Origin: Oceanospirillaceae bacterium
Lineage (GTDB): Bacteria; Pseudomonadota; Gammaproteobacteria; Pseudomonadales; Litoribrevibacteraceae
Direction of reading: 5' to 3'
DNA length: 64,000 nt
Assembly: GCA_015665455.1 (NCBI GenBank)
Contig: JADFAD010000001.1
Location: 62,001 to 126,000, forward strand
The position numbers and the translations under genes are program-made. Under the pieces are notes generated by a model. The model ran no database searches. It worked only from the letters and a program-made list of their open reading frames with translations, and had not been told where the DNA came from. The first letter of the stretch is position 1, and each line of letters starts with the position of its first letter. This document shows positions 14,665 to 27,353 of this stretch, piece by piece.

Positions 14665-17574
14665 TTACGATGCAGTTTCAGAGGTTTCAACGGCGGTGCT
14701 GGCTTCATCTGATGTACTTTCTTCAGGTGTACTTTCTACAGATGTATTGCCTTGTGTTTCGCTGTTGTCGGGATCTTCGTTGTTCTTATTGATGCATTCA
14801 ATCCAGTCTTTTTCGTCAACGAGGTTTAACTTACCGTCTTTCGTTGTCCGAATAGGTACGATGTAATGGCACGATGTTTGTGGTTTTACACTGGCGAAGA
14901 TAGGAATGAACCCAAAGTTAACCGCCATTTCAATGATGGATTTTTGGTTTTCAGGATCAATATCTGCCGCTTCATCAATGTAGATCGGTATCTTATAAAG
15001 ACCTTGCTCTTTCTCGGCGAGTAACTGGCGGATGAACAACATGCCACACAGTAACTTGATTGTAATTCGTGTTCCGTTTGAGCCTGCTGAATCGATTCGG
15101 TCAAAGAATTCAGTTTCATTATTTCGGTTAACCACCTTGAATCGGACATCAAATAAGTCTGAAAGAGTTAAACCGCCTTTTTCCGATCCTGCTTTAATTA
15201 AGTAGTCTTTAGCGTCTTCAAGTTGTTGATTTGAAATGTCAGAAGTATCTGAAATTCCTAAATCAAATACAGAAAGGGTATCACCAGCTTCATAAGACTC
15301 TGAGGTCGATAAAATGGTATCGATTGCCTCGACAATATGGCGACGTTCAATGATGTCGATACGGAAGTCTTTTAAGTTGGAGATATGCTTCTTGCCAACT
15401 CTGCGGTTGAAACCGTTCATTTCATTCTTTAAGCGGTCAAGGTCTTGTCTTAATCCTTTAATAGTGGATGCAACTTCCGTTAAAGCAACACGAGATTGAC
15501 GCTCAACAGCGGCTCTTTCATTATCAATGTTATGGAAAGCAGAAATCAGCTTATCAAGGCGAGAATCCTCGTCTTCTTCGACATCAAACTTGGTTACGCC
15601 TGAGTTAAAGACCATTTTGTAGCTGTTTTCAATATTAATGTTGGTTAGGTTCAGGTCGCGACAGTCTTCATTGAATGAGTCGAGTGTATCGCTGAGTGAA
15701 TCCATATCGATCAGAATGTCATTCGGATAGGGAATAACGTATCCATGGAGGAGATCGAATTGGTCATCGATTCTTCGTCTTGAAGAGCTTCTCATGCGTT
15801 CTTGTTGGCGGAACAGTTGCTCGCTTTTAAGTCGTATTTGGCTGCGTTGGTCTGCAATTTGACTGGATTGAACTGTAATGTCTTGTTGTTTCAGTTCAAT
15901 AATGGCTTTTTCTTCGCTTAATTGTTCTTTTAGAGAAAGCTGGTCGTCGTATTGCTCACACGCTGACTGATAGAGCTTGAACTGTTCTAGATCTTTTTCT
16001 GTTTGTTTAAGTTCTTCATAAAGCACTTCACGTTCAGCGAGTTTACTTTCTAAATCTTTAGCAATTTCTTCTTGAGCTTCCAATTCTTCTAAAGAGAGGC
16101 GCAGTGCTTCTATTTGTTGTAATAGTGCAACTTTATCTTCCGTTGACGACATATCAGGAACAGACAAATCACTGATGTCGATGGTTGCTCCAGGTAATAC
16201 GAGTTGGTTACCTTTAATGCAGTCTGCGATGGTCTCAATGAATTGACTGAATGCGTGGTCATCTTCCACCTGGACTTCGCCTTGATTGGTGGTAGCAAGG
16301 TTCAGGATATCTTGGTTCAGTAAGCGGCTGATGGCGTCGACTTCATTAACGGAAAGGTCTTCTCTTATTCTGGAGTATAAGTTGTATTCGATGTTCTTTA
16401 ATTGACGCTCTTGGGTTTTTAATTGTCGAGCGACTTCTCGTCGTCTACTGACAATGGTTGCGAGGTTTTGCCCTTTGATCCCTTGAATACCGTGGGACAG
16501 CTGATCGTATTCACTGCGGCTGTCTTTTAAGCGGGTTTCAATGGTTGATAGGTTGGTTAATGTGAATTGCTGATCTAGTCGTACGTAATCGGCAAACCAA
16601 CGCTCAATATCAGACTGATCGATGGCAATTTGGTTAAGCTGAGATGTGAATAGCTGGTTTTGTTCGCTCAGCGTTGATTGAGTTCTATCAAGTTCAATCA
16701 GCTTCTGGTCTAACTCAGACTTGCTGGTTTGGATGTGGTCGTCCCACTCTGTTAATGCTATATCCAATTTTGGCTGAAGCTGACTTAATTTTCCTTTTAG
16801 CTCGGCCCGCTTTTGTCTCAGTTGTTCAAGTGCTTCGACGGCATCTTGTTGTGACTCAAGCAGTTCAAGTTGTTTTCTTGCTCTATTCACCTGTTCAAAC
16901 GATGATTGCCACACTTCATAAAAGTCGATCGCACCAGCACTGATGGCACGATCGAAAACTCGAAGGATGAAGCGCTTCACATCGTTGGCAGATAGGTTAT
17001 GAAGGTTAAGAATCTTTCGAAAGATTTCTTTATAAATAGGTGCGTCACTGCTGTTGTTTAGGGGAACCATTCTGAGATTAATTCGCCCGTCGTATTTGGT
17101 AGCGCCACCTGTTAGCAGTGCATTCAATTCACTTGGTTTTAGTTCGGTGGGGTTGGCACCGCTATTATTAAGATCAATAAATGCTTTACTGTATTTTTTT
17201 AGTTTTCGGTCTTCAAAGTAATCATCAAGGTTCAATTCACCTTGATAGGTAAAAAATTGATGTTCATAGCCAGAAGCAGGACCTAAGCCTGCTACGCCTA
17301 TGACAATCTTACCTTCAGGCAGGTTGGCTTCAAGCAGAACAAAAGAGCGATCAGAACCGAAGTAGAACTTACGAGTCTCATCGATGGAGTGTCCATCCCA
17401 TTCAGTAAGACGAAGATCGTTAATTAAAGGAAACTGAAGTGCGTTAATAACGGAGGACTTACCCGTGTTGTTGGGCGCACAAATAGATGCCGGTTGATCC
17501 AAAGGGATGACGCACTTCGTATAGCCTGCCGTATTTAATAGAGCAAGCTTTGTTAAGCCGTATTGTTGTTTCAT
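14665..17574 (-). CDS. mksB: MksB, SMC-like ATPase of an MksBEF condensin
   Basis: MksB is the ABC-type motor of an alternative bacterial condensin that shapes and helps segregate DNA. The 969-residue protein has Walker A APNNTGKS at 33-40. Long coiled-coil arms occupy about 230-430 and 480-620, with repeated L/E/Q/K heptads. There is a signature-like SNGTR at about 832-836 and Walker B IPIYIDEAAD with Glu 868. The architecture is far shorter than SMC or MukB, as expected for MksB. The last 35 residues are a Ser/Thr/Glu-rich acidic tail. The start overlaps the mksE stop by one base (TAATG), giving translational coupling. Confidence 0.9.
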   Translation of the reverse strand: MKQQYGLTKLALLNTAGYTKCVIPLDQPASICAPNNTGKSSVINALQFPLINDLRLTEWDGHSIDETRKFYFGSDRSFVLLEANLPEGKIVIGVAGLGPASGYEHQFFTYQGELNLDDYFEDRKLKKYSKAFIDLNNSGANPTELKPSELNALLTGGATKYDGRINLRMVPLNNSSDAPIYKEIFRKILNLHNLSANDVKRFILRVFDRAISAGAIDFYEVWQSSFEQVNRARKQLELLESQQDAVEALEQLRQKRAELKGKLSQLQPKLDIALTEWDDHIQTSKSELDQKLIELDRTQSTLSEQNQLFTSQLNQIAIDQSDIERWFADYVRLDQQFTLTNLSTIETRLKDSRSEYDQLSHGIQGIKGQNLATIVSRRREVARQLKTQERQLKNIEYNLYSRIREDLSVNEVDAISRLLNQDILNLATTNQGEVQVEDDHAFSQFIETIADCIKGNQLVLPGATIDISDLSVPDMSSTEDKVALLQQIEALRLSLEELEAQEEIAKDLESKLAEREVLYEELKQTEKDLEQFKLYQSACEQYDDQLSLKEQLSEEKAIIELKQQDITVQSSQIADQRSQIRLKSEQLFRQQERMRSSSRRRIDDQFDLLHGYVIPYPNDILIDMDSLSDTLDSFNEDCRDLNLTNINIENSYKMVFNSGVTKFDVEEDEDSRLDKLISAFHNIDNERAAVERQSRVALTEVASTIKGLRQDLDRLKNEMNGFNRRVGKKHISNLKDFRIDIIERRHIVEAIDTILSTSESYEAGDTLSVFDLGISDTSDISNQQLEDAKDYLIKAGSEKGGLTLSDLFDVRFKVVNRNNETEFFDRIDSAGSNGTRITIKLLCGMLFIRQLLAEKEQGLYKIPIYIDEAADIDPENQKSIIEMAVNFGFIPIFASVKPQTSCHYIVPIRTTKDGKLNLVDEKDWIECINKNNEDPDNSETQGNTSVESTPEESTSDEASTAVETSETAS

Positions 17575-18206
17575 TATTCGGCGTCCTCATCGGTGGTTTG
17601 ATCTTCTTGATTTAGAGTGTCGGAGAGTTCCATGACAGCATCTATATAGCGATAACAAGAAGGAAGTAAGCGATGTTCTTTGCCTTGTTCCTTTGCAAAG
17701 CCCAACCGAACCATGCGTTTTAGGATTTCATTTTGAATATCGCTTGCGTTGTTAATATCGATTTGGTCAAAGACAGTGGTGTTTTTATCATAAACTAACC
17801 GGCATACGTCCTTATTTAGAGGCTGGTCGAACAGTGCTCCGATAGGGTCATAACCTCTATCTGCCCAGTGCTCTAATAAGGTATATACAAATAAAGCAAT
17901 GCGTCTAGATGTCTTGGTCATTGTGACCGTAGTATCAGGGCTGGAGAAATAGAAGTAACCGCGAGCGTCTTTAATTAAGGTGTAACCCAAACCGGTAAAC
18001 AGCTGCTGGTATTGGATGTAGTACTGATCCAGTTCTTGCCACAAGCTTATGTTTGCTTCTGTAATATGGAAGCCTGACATGAGCTTTTGGTAGGTAGGCA
18101 TCAATGACTTCATTAAAGAGAGGTCGATTATGCCTCTAGGCCCTTTGGTTTGTTCTTGCTCTATTTGTGGCTCGATATTCGGTATTTCTAAAAGATCTTG
18201 GTTCAT
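17574..18206 (-). CDS. mksE: MksE, KITE-type subunit of MksBEF
   Basis: MksE is the small winged-helix partner that bridges the kleisin MksF in the MksBEF complex. The 210-residue product lies between mksF and mksB in the usual order and has the expected size. Visible features are SLMKSLMPTYQKLMSGFHI, a QQLFTGLGYTLIKDARGYFYF beta/helix unit, and an RIALFVYTLLEHWADRGYDP helix. A winged-helix-like C-terminal part (LKRMVRLGFAKEQ) and an acidic tail end the protein. Identification rests on context and size more than on a strong motif. It is coupled to mksB by overlapping stop and start codons. Confidence 0.85.
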   Translation of the reverse strand: MNQDLLEIPNIEPQIEQEQTKGPRGIIDLSLMKSLMPTYQKLMSGFHITEANISLWQELDQYYIQYQQLFTGLGYTLIKDARGYFYFSSPDTTVTMTKTSRRIALFVYTLLEHWADRGYDPIGALFDQPLNKDVCRLVYDKNTTVFDQIDINNASDIQNEILKRMVRLGFAKEQGKEHRLLPSCYRYIDAVMELSDTLNQEDQTTDEDAE

Positions 18207-18239
18207 TCTTCGGTATCCAGAATTTGTGTGCTCAGTGGC

Positions 18240-19508
18240 TTATTTGTTCGGTGCGTGGTTGCTGTCAGTTGAATCCTGACGCTTGCTGCCACCAAGTGAA
18301 TGGGCAATGACTTTCATTTGCTCAAACATGTATTCTTTTTGGTCTTGTGGTTCTGTTAATTCAAGTTCGCTGGATTCCACGACTTGTAAATAAAGATAAA
18401 GAAGTTCATCTGCTGGTAATTCAGAATATTGCTCCTTTAGCCATTCGAAGTAATCCGAAGTTCTTTGGGTGGGAACACTCTTCATGACATCCTTGAATTC
18501 AGGAATGTCGAGCGCAGTAAAAGGCATCATTTGCTCTTCATCTGGCAGTATTACGTCTTCATCCTTAAGTTCTATGATGTCTGCTAAGTAGCTAACAATG
18601 TTTCTATGAAGACCCAAATTATGTCTGGCTGCATCTGTAGAAATGATAGGCATGACTGAGTGGACTTGATGATCAATACCTCGCTTACGAACGTTCGCTA
18701 AAAGCTTTGAAACGGCCCGAGTGACTTCCGTGTTCTTCCGTAGTTCATCTCTAAGAGGCATTAATAAATCAGTGCTTCTGCGTAAGCAATGTTGTCCTAT
18801 TTGATACAATTCAAGAATACGAGTTCGAAGGTGAACGCACGTATGCTGTTCCCGTTTCATTTGTCCTGTTGTATCTGATGCTTGAATGATTTGACTGAGA
18901 ACGGTTTCTATATGATCTGTGGTAAGTCGAAACTTCCCGTAAATGTCGAGCATGTCGAGCATGGGCTCAATGTATTGATCGAAGGCTTCAAGTACAGATG
19001 CATAGCGCTTTTCTAATCGTATGGATGATTTTTGAGATTTCGCTTCTTCGACCAAATTGGCAATAGCAACTTCATTAAACCTAAAGTGCTTGATTACAGA
19101 GCGGATACGATCGTCCAATCTGTGTAAATTTCTTCGAACCTCATAGGCGTCTCGTTCTTCTGAGGACGTCTGAACCTTGTTGATTAATCGGTCCATGTCA
19201 TCCACTAATACCGATACTTCTTCAGCTAAACCTAAAGAGTGCTCATCCAGCATACATTGACCGAATTCCAAGATGGGCTGGCTGAGCTCAAGTTCGCTTG
19301 ATTTTGCCAAAGGGATGGCTATTTCAGCAGCAATAATTCTCTGTGCTTCTTTAAAGGCCATATCTGATGTAAGAGCAGGATTATGCTGGCTGATAAGTCC
19401 TTGCAACACTCTGAAAGTAAAACTGCCTGTTTCACTTCTTACGATTAAAGCCTGGATGGTTGGCCAGTGATCATGCAAACATTGAATTATTCGTTTTGGC
19501 GGTATCAT
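18240..19508 (-). CDS. mksF: MksF, kleisin-like subunit of MksBEF
   Basis: MksF joins the two MksB heads. The 422-residue, mostly helical protein begins with RIIQCLHDHWPTIQAL, a winged-helix-like region, and continues with helices such as LGLAEEVSVLVDDMDRLINKV and a long central helical bundle. The C-terminal part (DYFEWLKEQYSELPADELLYLYLQVVESS) resembles the kleisin C-terminal region. It is first in the mksF-mksE-mksB operon, with a 33-base gap before mksE. On the minus strand a TTGTTT/TATAAA pair spaced 16 bases lies just upstream and may be the promoter. No mksG (nuclease subunit) gene adjoins the operon. Confidence 0.85.
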   Translation of the reverse strand: MIPPKRIIQCLHDHWPTIQALIVRSETGSFTFRVLQGLISQHNPALTSDMAFKEAQRIIAAEIAIPLAKSSELELSQPILEFGQCMLDEHSLGLAEEVSVLVDDMDRLINKVQTSSEERDAYEVRRNLHRLDDRIRSVIKHFRFNEVAIANLVEEAKSQKSSIRLEKRYASVLEAFDQYIEPMLDMLDIYGKFRLTTDHIETVLSQIIQASDTTGQMKREQHTCVHLRTRILELYQIGQHCLRRSTDLLMPLRDELRKNTEVTRAVSKLLANVRKRGIDHQVHSVMPIISTDAARHNLGLHRNIVSYLADIIELKDEDVILPDEEQMMPFTALDIPEFKDVMKSVPTQRTSDYFEWLKEQYSELPADELLYLYLQVVESSELELTEPQDQKEYMFEQMKVIAHSLGGSKRQDSTDSNHAPNK

Positions 19509-20093
19509 GCAATTTGGCGCTTATTGTTATTTATAAAAAAATGAATGAGAAAAACAAACGTCTAACAAGAATTTATTGGGGCTGTTTTTATAAATTCAAT
19601 GCCTTTTTTAACACTTAAAGCTTAATTGGGGTTGAGCGGATGGACTTCTGATAAAAGGTTTATTTCAGAATGGATGAATAGTAATCAGTCTACTATGCTG
19701 ATGGCACTTAATTCAGAGGAGATTGTCTTAATAATTGGGCAAATTGGCCAAATTAATGGTAATCGAATAAATGGTTGATATGTCAATAAAAACTGGGGGT
19801 TGGTGAATATTTTAGAAATTCCACCGAGGGGTTAATGGTAACAAAGCATTGACATTTTGTTCGAATTTACTCATCGTGTGGCCACCAAGAATCAAACGAG
19901 CGTATGAATTGTTTGCTAAATGAACAGTTCTCGTCCGGTTGATTATACCCTGGTAAGGGAGCCAGAGTTTCGTTTTAAACGAAGCCTTGGCATAGAGAAG
20001 TGCTGGAGCATTCGTCGTTCAAATATGACGTTCAGTCTGTATGACGTGTTTTCAGTTTCGGCCAAATAGCTAAAACATTGCGGAGATCAGTTG
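19509..20093. other. Long intergenic region between divergent mksF and fadB
   Basis: These 585 bases hold the promoters of both operons. I see no convincing gene. Notable items are a consensus -35 TTGACA at 19849-19854 without a good -10, a CAAAC/GTTTG pair at 19893-19915, and a near-perfect palindrome at 19969-19983. The unusual length suggests a long fadB leader or an undetected small RNA. Confidence 0.5.
19969..19983. promoter_or_regulatory. Candidate operator upstream of fadBA
   Basis: TTCGTTT-T-AAACGAA has 7-base arms around one central base, 111 bases before the fadB start. The size and symmetry suit a TetR-family dimer such as those that control beta-oxidation genes. It does not match the PsrA or FadR sites I know, so the regulator is open. 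Confidence 0.4.
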
Positions 20094-23446
<3,353 letters not shown>

Positions 23447-23463
23447 TTTAGACCCCCAATAAC

Positions 23464-23493
23464 AAAAAAGCCGAGGTCTTCCTCGGCTTTTTT
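23464..23493 (+). terminator. Intrinsic terminator of fadBA
   Basis: GCCGAGG/CCTCGGC with a TCTT loop is flanked by six As and six Ts. It ends 118 bases before topA. Confidence 0.95.
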
Positions 23494-23611
23494 GTATTTA
23501 AAATTTCCAATCTTTTCTTGACCCTGCGGTTATTTACCCCTATATATTCGTCCCAATAACAATTTTCTAGCTGCTTCATTAGTAAGCTGCTTGGTGGTGA
23601 GTAAGGAATTT

Positions 23612-26317
23612 ATGGCAAAATCTCTGGTTATTGTGGAGTCCCCTGCAAAGGCTAAAACAATTAATAAGTACTTGGGCAATGACTATGTTGTTAAGTCCAG
23701 TGTTGGTCACATCAGGGACTTGCCTACTGGGGCTGGTAATAAAAAGCCGGTAGATACCAAGGCGCGCGCTGCAGAAGCAGCTAAAACGCGTAAAATGGCC
23801 CCAGAAGAAAAAGTAATATATAAAAAGAAAAAAGCGCATACCCAGCTGATTCAGAAGATGGGTATTAATCCAGAGAAAGATTGGGCTGCAACGTACCAGG
23901 TGTTACCGGGTAAAGAAAAAGTTGTTGACGAACTTCAGAAGCTGGCCAAAAACGCTGATCATATCTATCTCGCAACCGATTTGGATAGAGAGGGAGAGGC
24001 GATTGCGTGGCACCTGCGTGAGGTCATCGGTGGTGATGAAGACCGATACAGCCGGGTGACTTTTAACGAAATTACGAAAAGTGCTATTCAAGAGGCGTTT
24101 AAACAGCCTGACGAATTAAATATGCACCGAGTGAATGCCCAACAAGCAAGACGCTTTCTTGATCGTGTGGTGGGGTTCATGGTGTCTCCTTTATTGTGGA
24201 GCAAAATCACAAGAGGTCTTTCAGCGGGACGAGTTCAGTCCGTAGCTGTACGCTTGGTGGTTGATCGAGAGCGTGAAATTAGGGCGTTTAATCCTGAAGA
24301 GTACTGGGAAGCATTTGCTCAACTTAATAAGCCTTCAGAAGATAATGTTAAATTTCAGGTAGCAAAAGAGAGTGGTAAGGCTTTCCGTCCAACGAATCGA
24401 AAGGACGCTGAAGCAGCTGTTGCGAAACTGAATGATCACAGCTATGAAGTTACTAAGCGTGAAGATAAGCCGACCAAATCTAAACCCAATGCTCCGTTTA
24501 TTACGTCAACGTTGCAGCAAGCGGCAAGCACGCGTTTAGGATTTGGTGTTAAGAAAACCATGATGATGGCTCAGAGGCTCTATGAGGCGGGTTACATTAC
24601 GTACATGCGTACTGACTCCACCGCATTGAGTAAAGACGCTGTAGAGGCTTGTCGTGGCTATGTCGAGGATAATTTCGGTAAGAAGTATCTACCAGAGTCG
24701 CCAAACATCTATTCTTCGAAAGATGGTGCTCAAGAAGCGCACGAAGCGATTCGTCCTTCGGATGTATCAAAGATAGGCTCATCTTTAACGGATATGGAGC
24801 GCGATGCTCAACGCCTTTATGAATTGATTTGGCGCCAATTTGTGGCCTGTCAGATGGTGCCAGCAGAGTACACTTCGACGACGATTACCGTAACGGCAGG
24901 CGATTTTGAACTGAAGACCCGTGGTCGTGTTGTTCGTTTTGATGGTTATACGAAAGTAATGCCTCAAATAGCCAAGAAGGAAGATGATGTAACACTTCCT
25001 GATCTGAAGACCGGTGATAAGCTTAATTTAGATTCGATTGATGCTAAGCAGCATTTCACAAAACCAACGGCGCGCTTTAGTGAAGCTGCGTTAGTTAAAG
25101 AATTAGAAAAGCAAGGCATTGGCCGTCCATCAACCTATGCATCTATTATTTCTACGATTCAGGATCGAGGCTATGTTCGGCTTGATAATAAACGTTTTTA
25201 TGCTGAGAAAATGGGAGAAATCGTTACTGACCGTTTGATGGAAAGTTTTGATGATCTCATGGACTATGGGTTTACTGCTGGTATGGAAGAGCAGCTGGAT
25301 GACGTTGCTGATGGCGGTAAGAAGTGGAAAAATCTTCTTAATGAATTCTATGGCGATTTTCGTAAAAAATTAGACCATGCAGAATCTGAAGATGGTATGC
25401 GTCCTAATAACCCAACAGAAACGGATATTAAGTGCCCTGCTTGTGGCAGGAACATGCTGATTCGAAATGCAACCACGGGTGTGTTTTTAGCGTGCTCAGG
25501 GTATGCACTGAAGAAAGATGAACAATGCAAAAAGACATTGAACCTTGTTTCAGGTGATGATGCCGTTGCGATCAGTGATGACGAAGACGAAGCGGAGTCA
25601 TTAGCACTGCTTCAAAAAGAGCGTTGCCCTGTGTGTGATAACGCAATGGAGAGCCACCTGATTGATGAAACGCGTAAGCTTCATATTTGTGGTAACAACC
25701 CTGCGTGTTCTGGCTACACCTTGGAAGAGGGTGCGTTTAAGATTAAAGGCTACGACGGCCCTGTTCTTGAGTGCGATAAGTGTTCTTCTGAAATGCAATT
25801 AAAGACAGGTCGCTTCGGGAAGTACTTTGGTTGTACTAACGAGGAGTGCAAGAACACTCGTAAGCTACTGAAAAGTGGTCAGCCAGCGCCTCCTAAAATG
25901 GATCCAGTCCCAATGCCTGAGCTTAAATGCATTAAGGTAGAGGATCACTACATCCTTCGAGACGGCGCAACAGGTATGTTCTTAGCTGCTAGCCAATTTC
26001 CTAAGAATCGTGAAACTCGAGCACCTCGCGTGATTGAGATTTTACCTCATAAGTCAGAGATTGATCCTAAGTACCATTTCTTGATGGAAGGTGAAACGCA
26101 TGATGAAAATGGAAATGAAGCTCAAATTCGCTTTAGTCGTAAAACTAAACAACAGTATTTAATGACTGAAAACGCAGAAGGTAAAGCCACCGGCTGGACT
26201 GCATTTTTTGATCAAGATACGAAGAAATGGACTTACACTGAAACGAAGAAGCCTAAAGCTAAAGCGGCACCTAAGAAGAAGGCGCCTGCAAAGAAAAAAG
26301 CGGCTAAAGCAGAATAA
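23612..26317 (+). CDS. topA: DNA topoisomerase I
   Basis: TopA relaxes negative supercoils by cutting one strand. [17 protein letters not shown] begins the TOPRIM domain, whose DxDxE residues are Asp 123, Asp 125 and Glu 127 ([10 protein letters not shown]). The catalytic Tyr is residue 331 in [22 protein letters not shown] is intact. Three four-cysteine zinc ribbons follow at about 600-730, starting CPACGRN, CPVCDNA and CDKCSSE. The last 25 residues are a Lys/Ala-rich basic tail that should bind DNA. Start set at ATG 23612 by AAGGA upstream and the family N-terminus; the frame extends seven codons further. Confidence 0.98.
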   Translation: MAKSLVIVESPAKAKTINKYLGNDYVVKSSVGHIRDLPTGAGNKKPVDTKARAAEAAKTRKMAPEEKVIYKKKKAHTQLIQKMGINPEKDWAATYQVLPGKEKVVDELQKLAKNADHIYLATDLDREGEAIAWHLREVIGGDEDRYSRVTFNEITKSAIQEAFKQPDELNMHRVNAQQARRFLDRVVGFMVSPLLWSKITRGLSAGRVQSVAVRLVVDREREIRAFNPEEYWEAFAQLNKPSEDNVKFQVAKESGKAFRPTNRKDAEAAVAKLNDHSYEVTKREDKPTKSKPNAPFITSTLQQAASTRLGFGVKKTMMMAQRLYEAGYITYMRTDSTALSKDAVEACRGYVEDNFGKKYLPESPNIYSSKDGAQEAHEAIRPSDVSKIGSSLTDMERDAQRLYELIWRQFVACQMVPAEYTSTTITVTAGDFELKTRGRVVRFDGYTKVMPQIAKKEDDVTLPDLKTGDKLNLDSIDAKQHFTKPTARFSEAALVKELEKQGIGRPSTYASIISTIQDRGYVRLDNKRFYAEKMGEIVTDRLMESFDDLMDYGFTAGMEEQLDDVADGGKKWKNLLNEFYGDFRKKLDHAESEDGMRPNNPTETDIKCPACGRNMLIRNATTGVFLACSGYALKKDEQCKKTLNLVSGDDAVAISDDEDEAESLALLQKERCPVCDNAMESHLIDETRKLHICGNNPACSGYTLEEGAFKIKGYDGPVLECDKCSSEMQLKTGRFGKYFGCTNEECKNTRKLLKSGQPAPPKMDPVPMPELKCIKVEDHYILRDGATGMFLAASQFPKNRETRAPRVIEILPHKSEIDPKYHFLMEGETHDENGNEAQIRFSRKTKQQYLMTENAEGKATGWTAFFDQDTKKWTYTETKKPKAKAAPKKKAPAKKKAAKAE

Positions 26318-26347
26318 TTCTTAAAAACTGCAGTCTTTAAGAATACG

Positions 26348-26383
26348 AAAAAACCAGAGTAATTTACTTTCTCTGGTTTTTTT
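26348..26383 (+). terminator. Intrinsic terminator of topA
   Basis: AACCAGAG pairs with CTCTGGTT around an AT-rich loop and is followed by seven Ts, 31 bases past the topA stop. Confidence 0.92.
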
Positions 26384-26498
26384 ATGTCCAAAATAATGAT
26401 GACTATCGTTCTGATAGTTTTATTCAACGTTTTACTTATATGAATTCTGATATGATCATTTTAATTTTTTAAAAACTTTCGTTTAAAGGTTTTTGTCG

Positions 26499-27293
26499 AT
26501 GTTAATGCTTATCTCGCCAGCTAAAACGCTGGATTATGAAAATACTCCAATCACGAGTGATTACACTCAGCCTTTGTTTCTTGAAGATTCTTCTGAGCTG
26601 GTGGATGTAATGAAACAGAAATCACCAACCGATGTTTCAGGACTGATGAAAGTAAGTGCAAAGTTAGGTGAACTAAACGCGAATCGCTTTCAAGAGTGGA
26701 AAGCCCCATTCAGTGATGGCGATTTCAACGATTTACAAGCCAAACAAGCGGTTTTTGCGTTTAAAGGGGATGTGTATACCGGTCTTGATGCTGAAACACT
26801 TGATGAGGCTCAGCAAACCTTTACTCAAAAACATTTACGTATCCTGTCTGGCCTTTATGGTGTTTTACGACCTTTAGATTTGATGCGTGCATATCGTCTT
26901 GAAATGGGAACTAAGCTAGAAAACCCTCGCGGTAAGAATCTTTATGAGTTCTGGGGGGATAAACCGGTTGAATATATTAATGGTCAACTGGCTGAATTAG
27001 AGTCCGATGAGCTGGTCAATCTGGCTTCTAATGAATACTTTAAATCGGTGAATACCAAAAAGTTAGCGGGCAAATTAATCACACCGGTTTTTAAAGACGA
27101 AAAGAACGGTAAGTATAAAATCATCAGCTTTTACGCTAAGAAAGCGCGTGGGCTGATGGTGCGTTACGCTATTGATAAGCAAGTGACAAACGCAGAAGCG
27201 TTGAAGAACTTTGATTATCAGGGGTATCAATATGCACCTGAAGAGTCATCTGATAAAGAGTGGGTATTTAAAAGGCCCGAATCGGCTCAATGA
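26499..27293 (+). CDS. yaaA: Peroxide stress protein YaaA (DUF328)
   Basis: In E. coli YaaA lowers free iron during hydrogen peroxide stress and is induced by OxyR; its fold binds DNA. The 264-residue product starts LMLISPAKTLDYE, the family hallmark. It also has FKGDVYTGLDAETL, LRILSGLYGVLRPLDLMRAYRLEMG and a C-terminal IISFYAKKARGLMVRYAI, all conserved in this family. The ATG was chosen to match the family start, with AAAGGT upstream; the frame begins at a TTG two codons earlier. I saw no clear OxyR site. It forms a single transcript ending in a terminator. Confidence 0.95.
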   Translation: MLMLISPAKTLDYENTPITSDYTQPLFLEDSSELVDVMKQKSPTDVSGLMKVSAKLGELNANRFQEWKAPFSDGDFNDLQAKQAVFAFKGDVYTGLDAETLDEAQQTFTQKHLRILSGLYGVLRPLDLMRAYRLEMGTKLENPRGKNLYEFWGDKPVEYINGQLAELESDELVNLASNEYFKSVNTKKLAGKLITPVFKDEKNGKYKIISFYAKKARGLMVRYAIDKQVTNAEALKNFDYQGYQYAPEESSDKEWVFKRPESAQ

Positions 27294-27311
27294 TCAGTAG
27301 ATTATGAACAT

Positions 27312-27338
27312 AAAAAAGAGGCGTATAGCCTCTTTTTT
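27312..27338. terminator. Bidirectional terminator between yaaA and prc
   Basis: GAGGC/GCCTC with a GTATA loop is flanked by six As and six Ts, between two convergent genes. Confidence 0.92.
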
Positions 27339-27353
27339 ATGGTTGTGACCTTC

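Noticed and set aside
14665..19508. Wadjet (JetABCD) anti-plasmid defence system
   Set aside because: The nuclease subunit (JetD/MksG) is missing next to the operon, so the simpler reading is a MksBEF chromosome condensin.
19893..19915. PsrA-type operator (CAAAC/GTTTG) before fadB
   Set aside because: The half-sites are 13 bases apart, while known PsrA sites have 2-4; listed only as context.
23579..23839. Open frame on the minus strand across the topA start
   Set aside because: It overlaps the conserved TOPRIM coding region and has no independent signal.
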